NCBI GenBank assembly: GCA_905234175.1
Contig: CAJOGX010000003.1
Location: 62,001 to 126,000 of the forward strand
From: an uncultured Selenomonadaceae bacterium
Lineage (GTDB): Bacteria; Bacillota; Negativicutes; Selenomonadales; Selenomonadaceae
DNA length: 64,000 bases
Direction of reading: 5' to 3'
The first letter of the stretch is position 1. Each line of letters opens with the position of its first letter. Shown in pieces: positions 25,189 to 32,658 of the stretch. Below the pieces are notes generated by a model, which had not been told where the DNA came from, did not search any database, and saw only the letters and a list, made by a program, of their open reading frames with translations. A program made the position numbers and the translations under genes.

Positions 25189-25851
25189 ATGCTGACTTTC
25201 AATTATTATGGCCACGCGTGTTTTCAGCTCGACGACGGCAAGTTCAAACTTTTGTTCGACCCGTTTCTGACGGGCAACCCGCAGGCGACGATTAATCCGG
25301 ACGACGTGAAGGCGGATTACGTTTTCATAACGCATGCGCACAGCGACCACGTTGGCGACGGCGGAGAAATTATTTTGCGCAACGGCGCGACGGCGATTGG
25401 CATTCCCGAAGTCACGGATTTCGGCGGCGCGAATATTAAAACTATCGAAATGAATCTCGGCGGGACGCTGACGTTGCCTTTTGGTTTTGCGCGCATGGTT
25501 CCGGCTATGCACAGCGCGGGCGTTCCTGGCGGGATTGCTTGCGGCTACGTCATTGGGATTGGCGGCAAAGTGGTTTACTACGCGGGCGACACGTGCCTTT
25601 TCGGCGACATGAAACTTATCGGCGAGCGCGACAAGATTGATTATGCGATTCTGCCAATCGGCGGTCATTACACGATGGATCCCTTTGACGCCGCGCGCGC
25701 TGTCGAATTTCTCGGCGCGAAAAATGCAATTCCGATTCACTACAATACCTGGGACGTGATTAAGCAAAATCCCGAAGATTTCAAGGCGCTGGTTAAGACC
25801 GCGAAAGTGCATATCGTCAAGCCTGGCGAGTCGCTTGAACTTAATGCGTAA
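25189..25851 (+). CDS. Metal-dependent hydrolase of the beta-lactamase fold (UPF0173-like)
   Basis: About 220 residues. THAHSDHVGDGG is the metal-binding motif and MLTFNYYGHACFQLDDGKF is the family start. AMHSAGVPGG, YYAGDTCLFGDM and IPIHYNTWDV supply the remaining His and Asp ligands. It belongs with the small cytoplasmic hydrolases annotated UPF0173 (YtkL-like), whose substrate is unsettled. The start at 25189 is preferred because GAGGAGGG lies 8 nt upstream; an in-frame TTG at 25171 overlaps that SD. A sigma-H-like promoter precedes it. Confidence 0.85.
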   Translation: MLTFNYYGHACFQLDDGKFKLLFDPFLTGNPQATINPDDVKADYVFITHAHSDHVGDGGEIILRNGATAIGIPEVTDFGGANIKTIEMNLGGTLTLPFGFARMVPAMHSAGVPGGIACGYVIGIGGKVVYYAGDTCLFGDMKLIGERDKIDYAILPIGGHYTMDPFDAARAVEFLGAKNAIPIHYNTWDVIKQNPEDFKALVKTAKVHIVKPGESLELNA

Positions 25852-26662
25852 CGTCGTAAAAGAGTTCGACGCCGCGCCTTTCAGCTTGACAAAAATTCTG
25901 GATTCGGTACAATTTCTAAGTTTGAAAAATGCGCCGCGCGAAAAATTAATCGTGATACTTGGAGCGACGGCCACCGGCAAAAGTGCACTGGCGCTGCGGC
26001 TTGCGGAAATTCTCGGCACGGAAATAATTTCGGCGGACTCAATGGCGGTCTACAAAAATTTCAACATCGGCACGGCAAAACCGACGGCTGAGGAGCTTCG
26101 GCGCGTGAAACATTATCTGATAGACATTCTGGAGCCGGAAGAGCGGTTCAGCGTGGCGGAATTTGTACAGCTGGCGTCGGAACTTATCACCGAAATTAAT
26201 TTGCGCGGGAAAATTCCAATCGTGGCGGGCGGCACTGGGCTTTACATTCAGGCGCTGCTTGAAGGCTACAACTTCAGCGCGACTTCCAAAAGTCAGTCGA
26301 AATTTTTCAGCGACACCGGCGAACTCCGCTACGACGCGCTGGTTATCGGTCTGACGGCTGAACGCGCGGAACTTTACCGGCGGATTGACGAGCGCACGAA
26401 AAAAATGTTCGACGCCGGTTTGGTCGGCGAAGTTCAAAATCTTTTAGCGGGCGGCGTAAGTCCAAATGCGCAGGCCATGCTGGGTATCGGTTACAGGGAA
26501 ACCGTGAAATATCTGCGCGGGGATTTCAGCCTCGACGAAGCAGTTTCAAAAGTAAGTCAGTCGACGCGAAATTTCGCTAAACGCCAGCTTACGTGGTATC
26601 GGCGAATGAGCTACATAAATTTTTTCAACGTCAACTCAAATTTTTTCAAAGGAGATTTTTAA
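25844..26662 (+). CDS. miaA: tRNA dimethylallyltransferase, short form lacking the insertion domain
   Basis: MiaA transfers dimethylallyl to A37 of tRNAs reading U-starting codons. [18 protein letters not shown] is the P-loop, [19 protein letters not shown] the catalytic Asp segment, and [16 protein letters not shown] and [12 protein letters not shown] are conserved. It reads about 272 residues from ATG 25844, or about 246 from TTG 25922 ([14 protein letters not shown]), against about 310 in the family. After LLEGYNF the roughly 60-residue insertion domain with its IHPNDxRRxxRALE signature is absent; the sequence passes through a short Ser-rich linker to RYDALVIGL. Neither start has a good SD. 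It directly precedes hfq, the conserved order. Confidence 0.85.
   Translation: MRNVVKEFDAAPFSLTKILDSVQFLSLKNAPREKLIVILGATATGKSALALRLAEILGTEIISADSMAVYKNFNIGTAKPTAEELRRVKHYLIDILEPEERFSVAEFVQLASELITEINLRGKIPIVAGGTGLYIQALLEGYNFSATSKSQSKFFSDTGELRYDALVIGLTAERAELYRRIDERTKKMFDAGLVGEVQNLLAGGVSPNAQAMLGIGYRETVKYLRGDFSLDEAVSKVSQSTRNFAKRQLTWYRRMSYINFFNVNSNFFKGDF
25886..25913 (+). promoter_or_regulatory. Strong sigma-A promoter inside the 5' part of miaA
   Basis: Consensus TTGACA (25886-25891), 16-nt spacer, TACAAT (25908-25913). Initiation near 25920 would fall just before the alternative TTG start of miaA at 25922, so it may drive a near-leaderless miaA or only hfq. Confidence 0.6.
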
Positions 26663-26663
26663 A

Positions 26664-26924
26664 ATGGCATCGAAACCCATCAACATTCAGGACAATTTCC
26701 TAAACCAGGCGCGCAAGGAAAATGTCATGGTTGTCGTGCACCTCGTCAACGGCTTTCAGATTAAGGGGCTAGTGCGCGGCTTCGATAATTTCACGGTAGT
26801 TATCGATACGCTCGGCAAGCAGCAGATGATTTACAAGCACGCGATTTCGACGATTACGCCGACCAAACCGCTAAGCACCGGCGCCGACAAATCTGCGGCG
26901 AAGGAAACCGAGGCGGAAGAATAA
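26664..26924 (+). CDS. hfq: RNA chaperone Hfq
   Basis: An 86-residue Sm-like protein forming a hexamer that binds small RNAs and poly(A/U). The Sm1 motif is [23 protein letters not shown], and the Sm2 motif YKHAISTI contains the conserved [15 protein letters not shown] is the proximal-face helix. The C-terminal tail is short and acidic. AAGGAG overlaps the end of miaA. An RNA chaperone is relevant because the window holds candidate antisense and structured small RNAs. Confidence 0.97.
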   Translation: MASKPINIQDNFLNQARKENVMVVVHLVNGFQIKGLVRGFDNFTVVIDTLGKQQMIYKHAISTITPTKPLSTGADKSAAKETEAEE

Positions 26925-26945
26925 TTTTTTACCGGCGAACGAAAA

Positions 26946-27374
26946 ATGATTAGAGGCTTTGAGATTTTCAGCGGCTACGAAAACTGCGGGATAAACCTTC
27001 CGACGCGCAGGACGGCGCTCAGTGCGGGCTACGACCTTGAGGCGGCGGAAAATGTTCTGGTGTCGAATAAAATTTCGCTCGTGCCGACGGGTCTCAAGGC
27101 CTTTATGCTGCCCGATGAAGTTCTTTTGATTTACATTCGTTCGGGGCTGGCAGTCAATCACGCGCTGGCTCTGGCGAACGGCGTCGGCGTTATCGACGCG
27201 GATTACGGCGGGCATATTATTTTGCCGGTGATTAGTCTCGGCGCGGATTTTCAGATTCAAAAGGGTATGCGCGTCGCGCAGGGCATTTTTCAAAAGTATC
27301 TGCTGGCGGACGGCGATACGGTTGGCGTTGGAGCGGTGCGCGCTGGGCGTTTCGGCTCAACGGGAGAGTTTTAG
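26946..27374 (+). CDS. dut: Deoxyuridine 5'-triphosphate nucleotidohydrolase
   Basis: A 142-residue trimeric dUTPase that removes dUTP and supplies dUMP. The five motifs are present but somewhat divergent: motif 1 SAGYDL, motif 2 RSGLAVNH, motif 3 GVIDADYGG with the catalytic Asp, motif 4 RVAQGIFQKY and motif 5 RFGSTGEF at the C-terminus. No clear SD precedes the ATG. It lies 21 nt after hfq and 4 nt before rarA. Confidence 0.92.
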   Translation: MIRGFEIFSGYENCGINLPTRRTALSAGYDLEAAENVLVSNKISLVPTGLKAFMLPDEVLLIYIRSGLAVNHALALANGVGVIDADYGGHIILPVISLGADFQIQKGMRVAQGIFQKYLLADGDTVGVGAVRAGRFGSTGEF

Positions 27375-27378
27375 TTGC

Positions 27379-28671
27379 ATGGAAAGTTTAAATTTGTTCG
27401 CGGCGGCTAACGAGGCTGAAAATAAAAAAAATCAGCCGCTGGCTGAGAAATTGCGTCCGCAGGCGCTGGCTGATTTCGTCGGGCAGGAAAAAATTACCGG
27501 CAGTCTGAGCAGAATGATTGCCGAAGGGCGCATTCCGTCGATGATTTTTTTCGGCGCGCCTGGCACGGGCAAAACTTCGCTGGCAAAAATTATCGCTAAC
27601 ACGACCGCCGCGAATTTCGTCAAAGTCAACGCGGCGCTTTCCGGAGTCAAAGAACTGCGCGAAATTGTCAAGGACGCCGCCGACCAGCTGGATTTGTACC
27701 GCCGCCGCACGATTCTTTTTATCGACGAGATTCACCGCTTCAACAAAAGTCAGCAGGATTTTTTGCTCCCGTACGTTGAGGACGGGCGGCTGATTCTGAT
27801 TGGCGCGACGACGGAAAATCCTTTTTTTGAAGTCAATCCGGCGCTTTTAAGCCGCGTCAAAATCATTCGGCTGAACAAGCTCACCGCCGCCGATATAAAA
27901 AAAATTCTTCAGCGCGCCGTTGAAACCGCTAAGCCTGAGCGCGTCGAAGATTCTGCGCTGGAAATTATTTCGGACTTCGCGGACGGCGACGCTCGCGTTG
28001 CGCTGAACATTTTTGAACAGCTGATTTTTGACGGCGGCGTTACGGTTGAAAATCTGCGCGAAATTCTCGGCGAGAAGATTCGGCGCTACGACAAGCTCGG
28101 CGATAACCACTACGACACGGCGAGCGCGTTCATAAAAAGTATGCGCGGTTCTGACGCGGACGCGGCGATTTTTTATCTGGCGAAGATGATTGACGGCGGC
28201 GAAGATTTGATGTTTATCGCGCGGCGGATTGTGATTTGTGCGGCGGAAGATGTTGGCAACGCTGACCCGATGGCTCTGGTTCTGGCTAACGCGGCGGCTC
28301 AGGCTGCGCAGTTCGTGGGACTGCCGGAAGCGCGTATTCCTCTGGCGCAGGCCGTCACGTACATTGCTGGCGCGCCGAAGAGCAACGCGGCTTATCTGGC
28401 GGTGGACGCGGCGCTGGCTGACGTTAAGGAAAATCCTGGCGCGGACGAAGTTCCAATTCACCTGCGCGACACAAGTTACAGGGGCGCAAAATTTTTCGGG
28501 CACGGCAGGGGCTACAACTACCCGCACGATTTCCCCGAACATTTTGTGGAGCAGCAGTACCTGCCGGATTCGCGCGCCGGTAAGCGGTATTATTTTCCGA
28601 CAGAAATTGGCGCGGAGGCTGAAATAAAAAAAGCCCTCCAGCGTCGGTGGAAGGCGGTCAATCCAGAGTAG
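27379..28671 (+). CDS. rarA: Replication-associated recombination ATPase RarA/MgsA
   Basis: A 430-residue AAA+ protein acting at stalled replication forks. LAEKLRPQALADFVGQEKI is the family start. Walker A is FFGAPGTGKTSLAKII, Walker B ILFIDEIHRFNKSQQD, sensor 1 GATTENPFFEVNPALLSR. The C-terminal tetramerisation region has AEDVGNADPMALVLA and DTSYRGAKFFGHG. The start at 27379 has GGGAGAG 10 nt upstream; the upstream extension lies within dut. It converges on sigH and the two genes overlap by 14 nt at their 3' ends. Confidence 0.95.
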   Translation: MESLNLFAAANEAENKKNQPLAEKLRPQALADFVGQEKITGSLSRMIAEGRIPSMIFFGAPGTGKTSLAKIIANTTAANFVKVNAALSGVKELREIVKDAADQLDLYRRRTILFIDEIHRFNKSQQDFLLPYVEDGRLILIGATTENPFFEVNPALLSRVKIIRLNKLTAADIKKILQRAVETAKPERVEDSALEIISDFADGDARVALNIFEQLIFDGGVTVENLREILGEKIRRYDKLGDNHYDTASAFIKSMRGSDADAAIFYLAKMIDGGEDLMFIARRIVICAAEDVGNADPMALVLANAAAQAAQFVGLPEARIPLAQAVTYIAGAPKSNAAYLAVDAALADVKENPGADEVPIHLRDTSYRGAKFFGHGRGYNYPHDFPEHFVEQQYLPDSRAGKRYYFPTEIGAEAEIKKALQRRWKAVNPE

Positions 28672-29407
28672 TGTCGCTGGCTGGCGATTTAATGTGGCGG
28701 TCGATAGTCGAGAGCCCGCGATAAACCGTGCCGATGTCGATAGCGTCGGAGCGGCTGGCGACGTAGCGTTCAAGTTTCCGCTTGACGCGTTGGAGCGCGT
28801 TATCGATTGACTTGACGTGGCGATTCAAGCTGGCGGCAATTTCCTGATAAGATTTGCCGTCAAGGTAAGCCATGAGAACCTGCCATTCGAGGTCGCTCAA
28901 AATTTCCTCCATCTTTTTTTCTATAGCGAGAAATTCTTCGCGGCTGATAACGAGTTCCTCTGGGTCAGCGACTTTCACGCCGGACAGAACGTCAAGGAGA
29001 GTGCGGTCGGAATCTTCGTCGTAAATTGGCTTGTTGAGCGAAATGTAGGAGTTCAGCGGAATATGTTTCTGGCGGGTGGCGGTTTTAATCGCGGTGATAA
29101 TCTGGCGCGTGACGCAAAGTTCGGCGAAGGCGTGAAACGAAGAAAGTTTGTCGCTCTTAAAATCCCGCACAGCCTTATAAAAGCCAATCATGCCTTCCTG
29201 AATAATATCTTCGCGGTCGGCGCCGATTAAAAAATAGGAGCGCGCCTTCGCCCGCACGAAACTGCGATATTTGTGAATGAGATAATCCAGCGCGACGGGG
29301 TTGACGTTATCTTTAATTTCGGCGATAAGTTCCTCGTCGGTCAGTGATTCGTATTTACTGTATTCATCGGCGTGCTCGCCGCCGCAAATGCTGTCGGTGT
29401 TTTCCAT
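28658..29407 (-). CDS. sigH: RNA polymerase sigma factor, SigH (Spo0H) family
   Basis: A 249-residue sigma-70 family protein. Region 2 is DREDIIQEGMIGFYKAVRDF, with the promoter-melting stretch following (SSFHAFAELCVTRQIITAIK). Region 4 is LSDLEWQVLMAYLDGKSYQEI with the DNA-recognition helix HVKSIDNALQRVKRKLERY. The layout matches SigH of Firmicutes, which directs transition-state, competence or stress genes. ATG at 29407 is preceded by GGAGGTCATCAA. A strong sigma-A promoter lies upstream. Two sigma-H-like promoter matches occur in this window, one facing away from this gene at the Asp23 cluster. Confidence 0.9.
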   Translation of the reverse strand: MENTDSICGGEHADEYSKYESLTDEELIAEIKDNVNPVALDYLIHKYRSFVRAKARSYFLIGADREDIIQEGMIGFYKAVRDFKSDKLSSFHAFAELCVTRQIITAIKTATRQKHIPLNSYISLNKPIYDEDSDRTLLDVLSGVKVADPEELVISREEFLAIEKKMEEILSDLEWQVLMAYLDGKSYQEIAASLNRHVKSIDNALQRVKRKLERYVASRSDAIDIGTVYRGLSTIDRHIKSPASDTTLD

Positions 29408-29429
29408 TTGATGACCTCCATCGACGCAA

Positions 29430-29458
29430 ATTATAAAACACCCGCCGCAGCAAGTCAA
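29430..29458 (-). promoter_or_regulatory. Sigma-A promoter of sigH
   Basis: On the minus strand, TTGACT (29458-29453), 17-nt spacer, TATAAT (29435-29430), 22 nt before the sigH ATG. Confidence 0.85.
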
Positions 29459-29474
29459 ATTTTTTTCAGCGCAG

Positions 29475-29503
29475 GCAGGGAATTTTTCTGGCGTATCGAA
29501 TAG
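29475..29503 (+). promoter_or_regulatory. Possible sigma-H promoter of the Asp23 cluster
   Basis: GCAGGGAAT (29475-29483), 11-nt spacer, ATCGAATAG (29495-29503): 8/9 and 8/9 against RNAGGAWWW and RNNGAATWW. It is divergent from sigH and about 47 nt before the first gene of the cluster. Confidence 0.55.
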
Positions 29504-29549
29504 TCATGGAGGTACTTTTGATTAGAAACTTTTGAGGAGGTTTTTCGTA

Positions 29550-29951
29550 ATGGCGGAAGAAAAAGAATTGGTTAAAACTGGAAACGGACTTGGCGCGGTT
29601 AAGATTGCGGACGAAGTTGTCAGCATTATCGCTGGTCTTGCGGCGACGGAGATTGAAGGCATTGCCGGAATGAGCGGCGGGATTGTCGGCGGTATCGCTG
29701 AAATGCTCGGCCGTAAAAATTTCTCCAAGGGCGTCAATGTTGAAGTTGGCGAGCGCGAAGCGGCGGTTGACCTTTACATTATCGTTAAGTACGGCGTGCG
29801 CATTCCTGACGTGGCGCTTGCGGCTCAGGAAAACATTAAGCGCGCTATCGAGACCATGACCGGCCTTTCCGTCGTCGAAGTCAACGTTCACGTGCAGGGC
29901 GTCAATTTCCCCGAAGAGGAAGAAAAGAACGACGAGGTTCGCGTCCACTAA
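29550..29951 (+). CDS. Asp23/Gls24-family alkaline shock protein
   Basis: About 133 residues. The family core is complete: GAVKIADEVVSIIAGLAATEIEG, MSGGIVGGIAEMLGRKNFSKGV, DLYIIVKYGVRIPDVALAAQ and VVEVNVHVQGVNF. Asp23 proteins lie under the membrane and are recruited by AmaP; they affect envelope stress in Firmicutes. ATG at 29550 has GAGGAGG 9 nt upstream. It is followed by the AmaP-like anchor, a soluble paralogue and a DUF2273 protein, the standard Asp23 set. Confidence 0.92.
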   Translation: MAEEKELVKTGNGLGAVKIADEVVSIIAGLAATEIEGIAGMSGGIVGGIAEMLGRKNFSKGVNVEVGEREAAVDLYIIVKYGVRIPDVALAAQENIKRAIETMTGLSVVEVNVHVQGVNFPEEEEKNDEVRVH

Positions 29952-30000
29952 GATTTCGGTTTCCGTTTCAAAAAAGTCATTACGGGAGGTGTGAAAGTCG

Positions 30001-30573
30001 ATGGGTATCTTAGGGCGCCTGTTATTGCTTTTGTACATCCTGGCGGTAATGGCGGCGTTGGTAGTGAGTGCGGGCGTGTGCCTGCACTTCATTCCGGCGC
30101 AGACGTGGCAAGACACGCTTAACTGGCTTATCGGGCGGAAGGAAACTCTGGCGGTACTGGCGGTAATGTTCCTTGCGAGCCTGTGCCTTTTGTCGATGGC
30201 GCTTTCGTCAAAAAGAAAAGTGGCGGAAGTCGTGGACATAAGCGGCGATATAGAATTGGAAAAGGGGAATGCCGGCGAAGTGAAAGTCACGGTTCCGGCG
30301 CTTGTCGGCGTAGTGGAAAGGGCGGCGTTGAACGTCGTTGGAGTGCGGCAGGCTTCGGCGAACGTTGCGAAAAAAAGCGGCGAAGTTCCTTTAAAAGTTC
30401 AGCTGGATATTGCGCTGAGCCAGAATTACGCGGCTCCTGAAATCAGCGGGCAGGTTAAAGATTCGGTAAACGCGGCACTGAAAACGGTTCTGCAAATTTC
30501 AAACGTGCCGGTAGAAATAAAAGTTGTCGAAATTACTCACGCGGTAATTGAACGCGAAAAACGCGTTGTATAG
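30001..30573 (+). CDS. amaP: AmaP-like membrane anchor for Asp23
   Basis: 190 residues with two N-terminal membrane helices (LLLLLYILAVMAALVVSAGV and LAVLAVMFLASLCLLSMAL) joined by a short loop, then a cytoplasmic Asp23-like domain (EVKVTVPALVGVVERAALNV, GEVPLKVQLDIALSQNY, VEIKVVEITHAV). This is the AmaP arrangement, which tethers Asp23 to the inner face of the membrane. GGGAGG lies 11 nt before the ATG, 49 nt after the Asp23 gene. Confidence 0.85.
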   Translation: MGILGRLLLLLYILAVMAALVVSAGVCLHFIPAQTWQDTLNWLIGRKETLAVLAVMFLASLCLLSMALSSKRKVAEVVDISGDIELEKGNAGEVKVTVPALVGVVERAALNVVGVRQASANVAKKSGEVPLKVQLDIALSQNYAAPEISGQVKDSVNAALKTVLQISNVPVEIKVVEITHAVIEREKRVV

Positions 30574-30581
30574 GTGTTACC

Positions 30582-30968
30582 ATGTTTGAAAGAATTAAAA
30601 ATTTAATTGGAAGCACTTTCAGAATTACGCAGAAGGGCGAAGAATTTATCCTGCGCGAAAATGATTTTGGCACGATTCATCTTGATACCAGCGCGATTAG
30701 GCGGATAGTTGAGCATGCAAAAATTTCCGGCGTTCACGAAATTAAAAACGTTTCTGTTGATAAGCCGAGCGAGGAAGTGCCGCTGAATATCCGGCTGAGT
30801 CTTACGATTGACCATGACCTTTCGGCGCCAAAAATCGGTGAAGCTCTGCGCGACGAAATTAAAAGGGAACTCTATCAGCTTTTCGGGATAAGCGACGCAA
30901 CTTTTGACATTCGCGTTACGCATATCACTAACGAAGTGCCAGAAAAAAACAGGCGGCGCGTAAGATAA
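30582..30968 (+). CDS. Soluble Asp23/AmaP-domain paralogue
   Basis: 128 residues without membrane helices. It is collinear with the cytoplasmic part of the AmaP-like neighbour: FGTIHLDTSAIRRIVEHAKI, then VPLNIRLSLTIDHDLSAPKI and FDIRVTHITNEV match the neighbour's AALNVV, VPLKVQLDIALSQNYAAPEI and EIKVVEITHAV. It probably arose by duplication with loss of the anchor, and may join or compete in the Asp23 layer. It starts 8 nt after the AmaP stop. Confidence 0.7.
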   Translation: MFERIKNLIGSTFRITQKGEEFILRENDFGTIHLDTSAIRRIVEHAKISGVHEIKNVSVDKPSEEVPLNIRLSLTIDHDLSAPKIGEALRDEIKRELYQLFGISDATFDIRVTHITNEVPEKNRRRVR

Positions 30969-30981
30969 GGCGGTGAATTTC

Positions 30982-31239
30982 ATGTTGGAAATCATGTGGA
31001 CAGACTTAAAAAATCTGGTAAAACACGTATTTAAAAATAATACGAAGCGGAAAATTGGATTTATCGTGGGCGTGATTTCAGGTGTTTTTATTCTGCTCGT
31101 TGGTCCATTCGCTACGTTTTTCATGTTTTTCTGCGGAATCATCGGCCTGTACATCGGTTCGCATTTTGACAGGGACAACAATTTAGTTGACAATATGCTC
31201 AATACTATCGATGAAAATCTGCCCGATCGTTTCCGCTGA
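30982..31239 (+). CDS. DUF2273-family small membrane protein
   Basis: About 85 residues with two adjacent membrane helices (IGFIVGVISGVFILLVGPF and TFFMFFCGIIGLYIGSHF) followed by a charged tail DRDNNLVDNMLNTIDE. DUF2273 proteins accompany Asp23/AmaP clusters in Firmicutes. ATG at 30982 is preferred (AAGGCGG 9 nt upstream); an in-frame GTG three codons earlier abuts the SD. This closes the Asp23 set. Confidence 0.8.
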   Translation: MLEIMWTDLKNLVKHVFKNNTKRKIGFIVGVISGVFILLVGPFATFFMFFCGIIGLYIGSHFDRDNNLVDNMLNTIDENLPDRFR

Positions 31240-31272
31240 GGGAAAATTTTTAGTTAAGGTGATTGGAAAAAT

Positions 31273-31704
31273 ATGAGCCGTACACTTGCACGCGAGACGG
31301 CGTTCAAAGCGCTGTTTCAGCTGGACTTCGGCGCCGGCGAAACTGACGAGCCCGAAATTTATGAAGATCTCGCAATCGAAAACGCAATCGAAGACGTTAA
31401 GGAAAACAAAAGCGGCAAGCTCAACAGGGAAAATCTGGCTTACATTGCCGAGACGGTGAAAAATATTATGGCGCACCGCGACGAAATTGACGCAGTTATA
31501 AGGCAATATCTGCGAGAGAACTGGACGCTTGCCCGCCTGGCGACGGCGGACAGGAATATTTTGCGGCTCGCGGTCTATGAACTCGCCGGAAAAAAAGTTC
31601 CCACGGGCGTCGCAATTAATGAAGCTGTCGAGCTTGCGAAAAAGTACGGCACCGACGATTCGGCGCGGTTCGTTAACGGGATTCTCGACGCAATCGCAAA
31701 TTGA
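31273..31704 (+). CDS. nusB: Transcription antitermination factor NusB
   Basis: A 143-residue all-helical RNA-binding protein that with NusE (S10) binds boxA of rRNA leaders. SRTLARETAFKALFQLDFG is the family start. VIRQYLRENWTLARLATADRNILRLAVYEL and VAINEAVELAKKYGTDDSARFVNGILD are diagnostic. It is followed 12 nt later by a strong hairpin terminator, unusual because ispA lies immediately beyond. Confidence 0.95.
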   Translation: MSRTLARETAFKALFQLDFGAGETDEPEIYEDLAIENAIEDVKENKSGKLNRENLAYIAETVKNIMAHRDEIDAVIRQYLRENWTLARLATADRNILRLAVYELAGKKVPTGVAINEAVELAKKYGTDDSARFVNGILDAIAN

Positions 31705-31715
31705 AATTTTGTCAG

Positions 31716-31740
31716 CCGGACGTCTTTGTCCGGTTTTTTT
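31716..31740 (+). terminator. Rho-independent terminator between nusB and ispA
   Basis: CCGGAC (31716-31721), loop GTCTTT, GTCCGG (31728-31733), then T7. The perfect 6-bp stem and T run end 20 nt before the ispA start, and no promoter is visible in between. Confidence 0.85.
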
Positions 31741-31759
31741 ATTTTTGGAGATGGTTTCG

Positions 31760-32638
31760 GTGTTCAAAGATTTATGGGAATTTCGCGCGGGGCTGGTCGA
31801 AAAAAATCTGCAGCTGGAACTTCAGCGGACGCAGATTCTCGACGAAAAATTAGCGCGGGCAATGGAATACAGTCTGCTCAACGGCGGAAAAAGACTGCGC
31901 CCAGTTTTGCTCATGGCGGCGGCGGACGCGGTAAACGGTACCGGCGAAAATTTTCTGACGGTTGCCAGCGCGTTCGAGATAGTTCACACGTATTCGCTGA
32001 TTCACGACGATTTACCGGCGATGGACAACGACGATTACCGGCGCGGCAGGCTGACTAACCACAAAGTTTTCGGCGAAGCGACGGCGATTCTGGCTGGCGA
32101 CGCGCTTTTGACTTTGGCGTTTGAAGTCGTCACGCGGCAGAAAAATATTTCGCAGGCGGCGCTTTTATCCGTGATTCGTGAGCTGAGTACGGCGGCGGGC
32201 GCGGGCGGTATGGTCGGCGGGCAGGTTATCGACCTTGAGTCCGAAGGCAAAACTATCGACATGGCGACGCTCAAAAAAATGCACATCGGCAAGACCGGCG
32301 CGCTGTTCAAGGCGGCAATTCGTTCCGGCGCGATTTTAGCCAACGCTAACGCCGCTCAGCTCAACGCGCTTACCCGCTACGCTGAAAATTTCGGCTTAGC
32401 GTTCCAGATTACCGACGACATTCTGGACGTGACGGGCGACGAAAAAAATCTCGGCAAGCCGGTCGGCAGCGACGCGCGGAATAAAAAATCCACGTACGTC
32501 ACGCTGACTTCGCTGGAGACTGCGAAAAGTTTAGCCGGTGACGCCGTGAACGACGCAGTTGCCGCGCTGAAAAATTTCGGCGACGAGGCGGAGTTTCTGC
32601 GCGAACTGGTACTGCATATGCCGGCGCGCAAAAAATAA
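31760..32638 (+). CDS. ispA: Polyprenyl (farnesyl/geranylgeranyl) diphosphate synthase
   Basis: About 292 residues. It condenses isopentenyl diphosphate with allylic diphosphates to make C15-C20 precursors. The first Asp-rich motif is HDDLPAMDNDDYRRG and the second FQITDDILDVTGDE; NGGKRLRPVLLMA and GGQVIDLESEGK are conserved. Start choice: GTG 31760 has GGAG 9 nt upstream, whereas the ATG at 31751 touches the SD. It precedes dxs, joining isoprenoid precursor supply and chain elongation. Confidence 0.93.
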   Translation: MFKDLWEFRAGLVEKNLQLELQRTQILDEKLARAMEYSLLNGGKRLRPVLLMAAADAVNGTGENFLTVASAFEIVHTYSLIHDDLPAMDNDDYRRGRLTNHKVFGEATAILAGDALLTLAFEVVTRQKNISQAALLSVIRELSTAAGAGGMVGGQVIDLESEGKTIDMATLKKMHIGKTGALFKAAIRSGAILANANAAQLNALTRYAENFGLAFQITDDILDVTGDEKNLGKPVGSDARNKKSTYVTLTSLETAKSLAGDAVNDAVAALKNFGDEAEFLRELVLHMPARKK

Positions 32639-32658
32639 ATTGAGAAGGAGCGATTACC

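Noticed and set aside
24556..26019. Long open frame on the minus strand opposite the barrel, hydrolase and miaA genes
   Set aside because: It lies opposite well-supported genes, has no SD, and its Arg/Asn-rich composition is the mirror of AAATTT-rich codons in the plus-strand genes.
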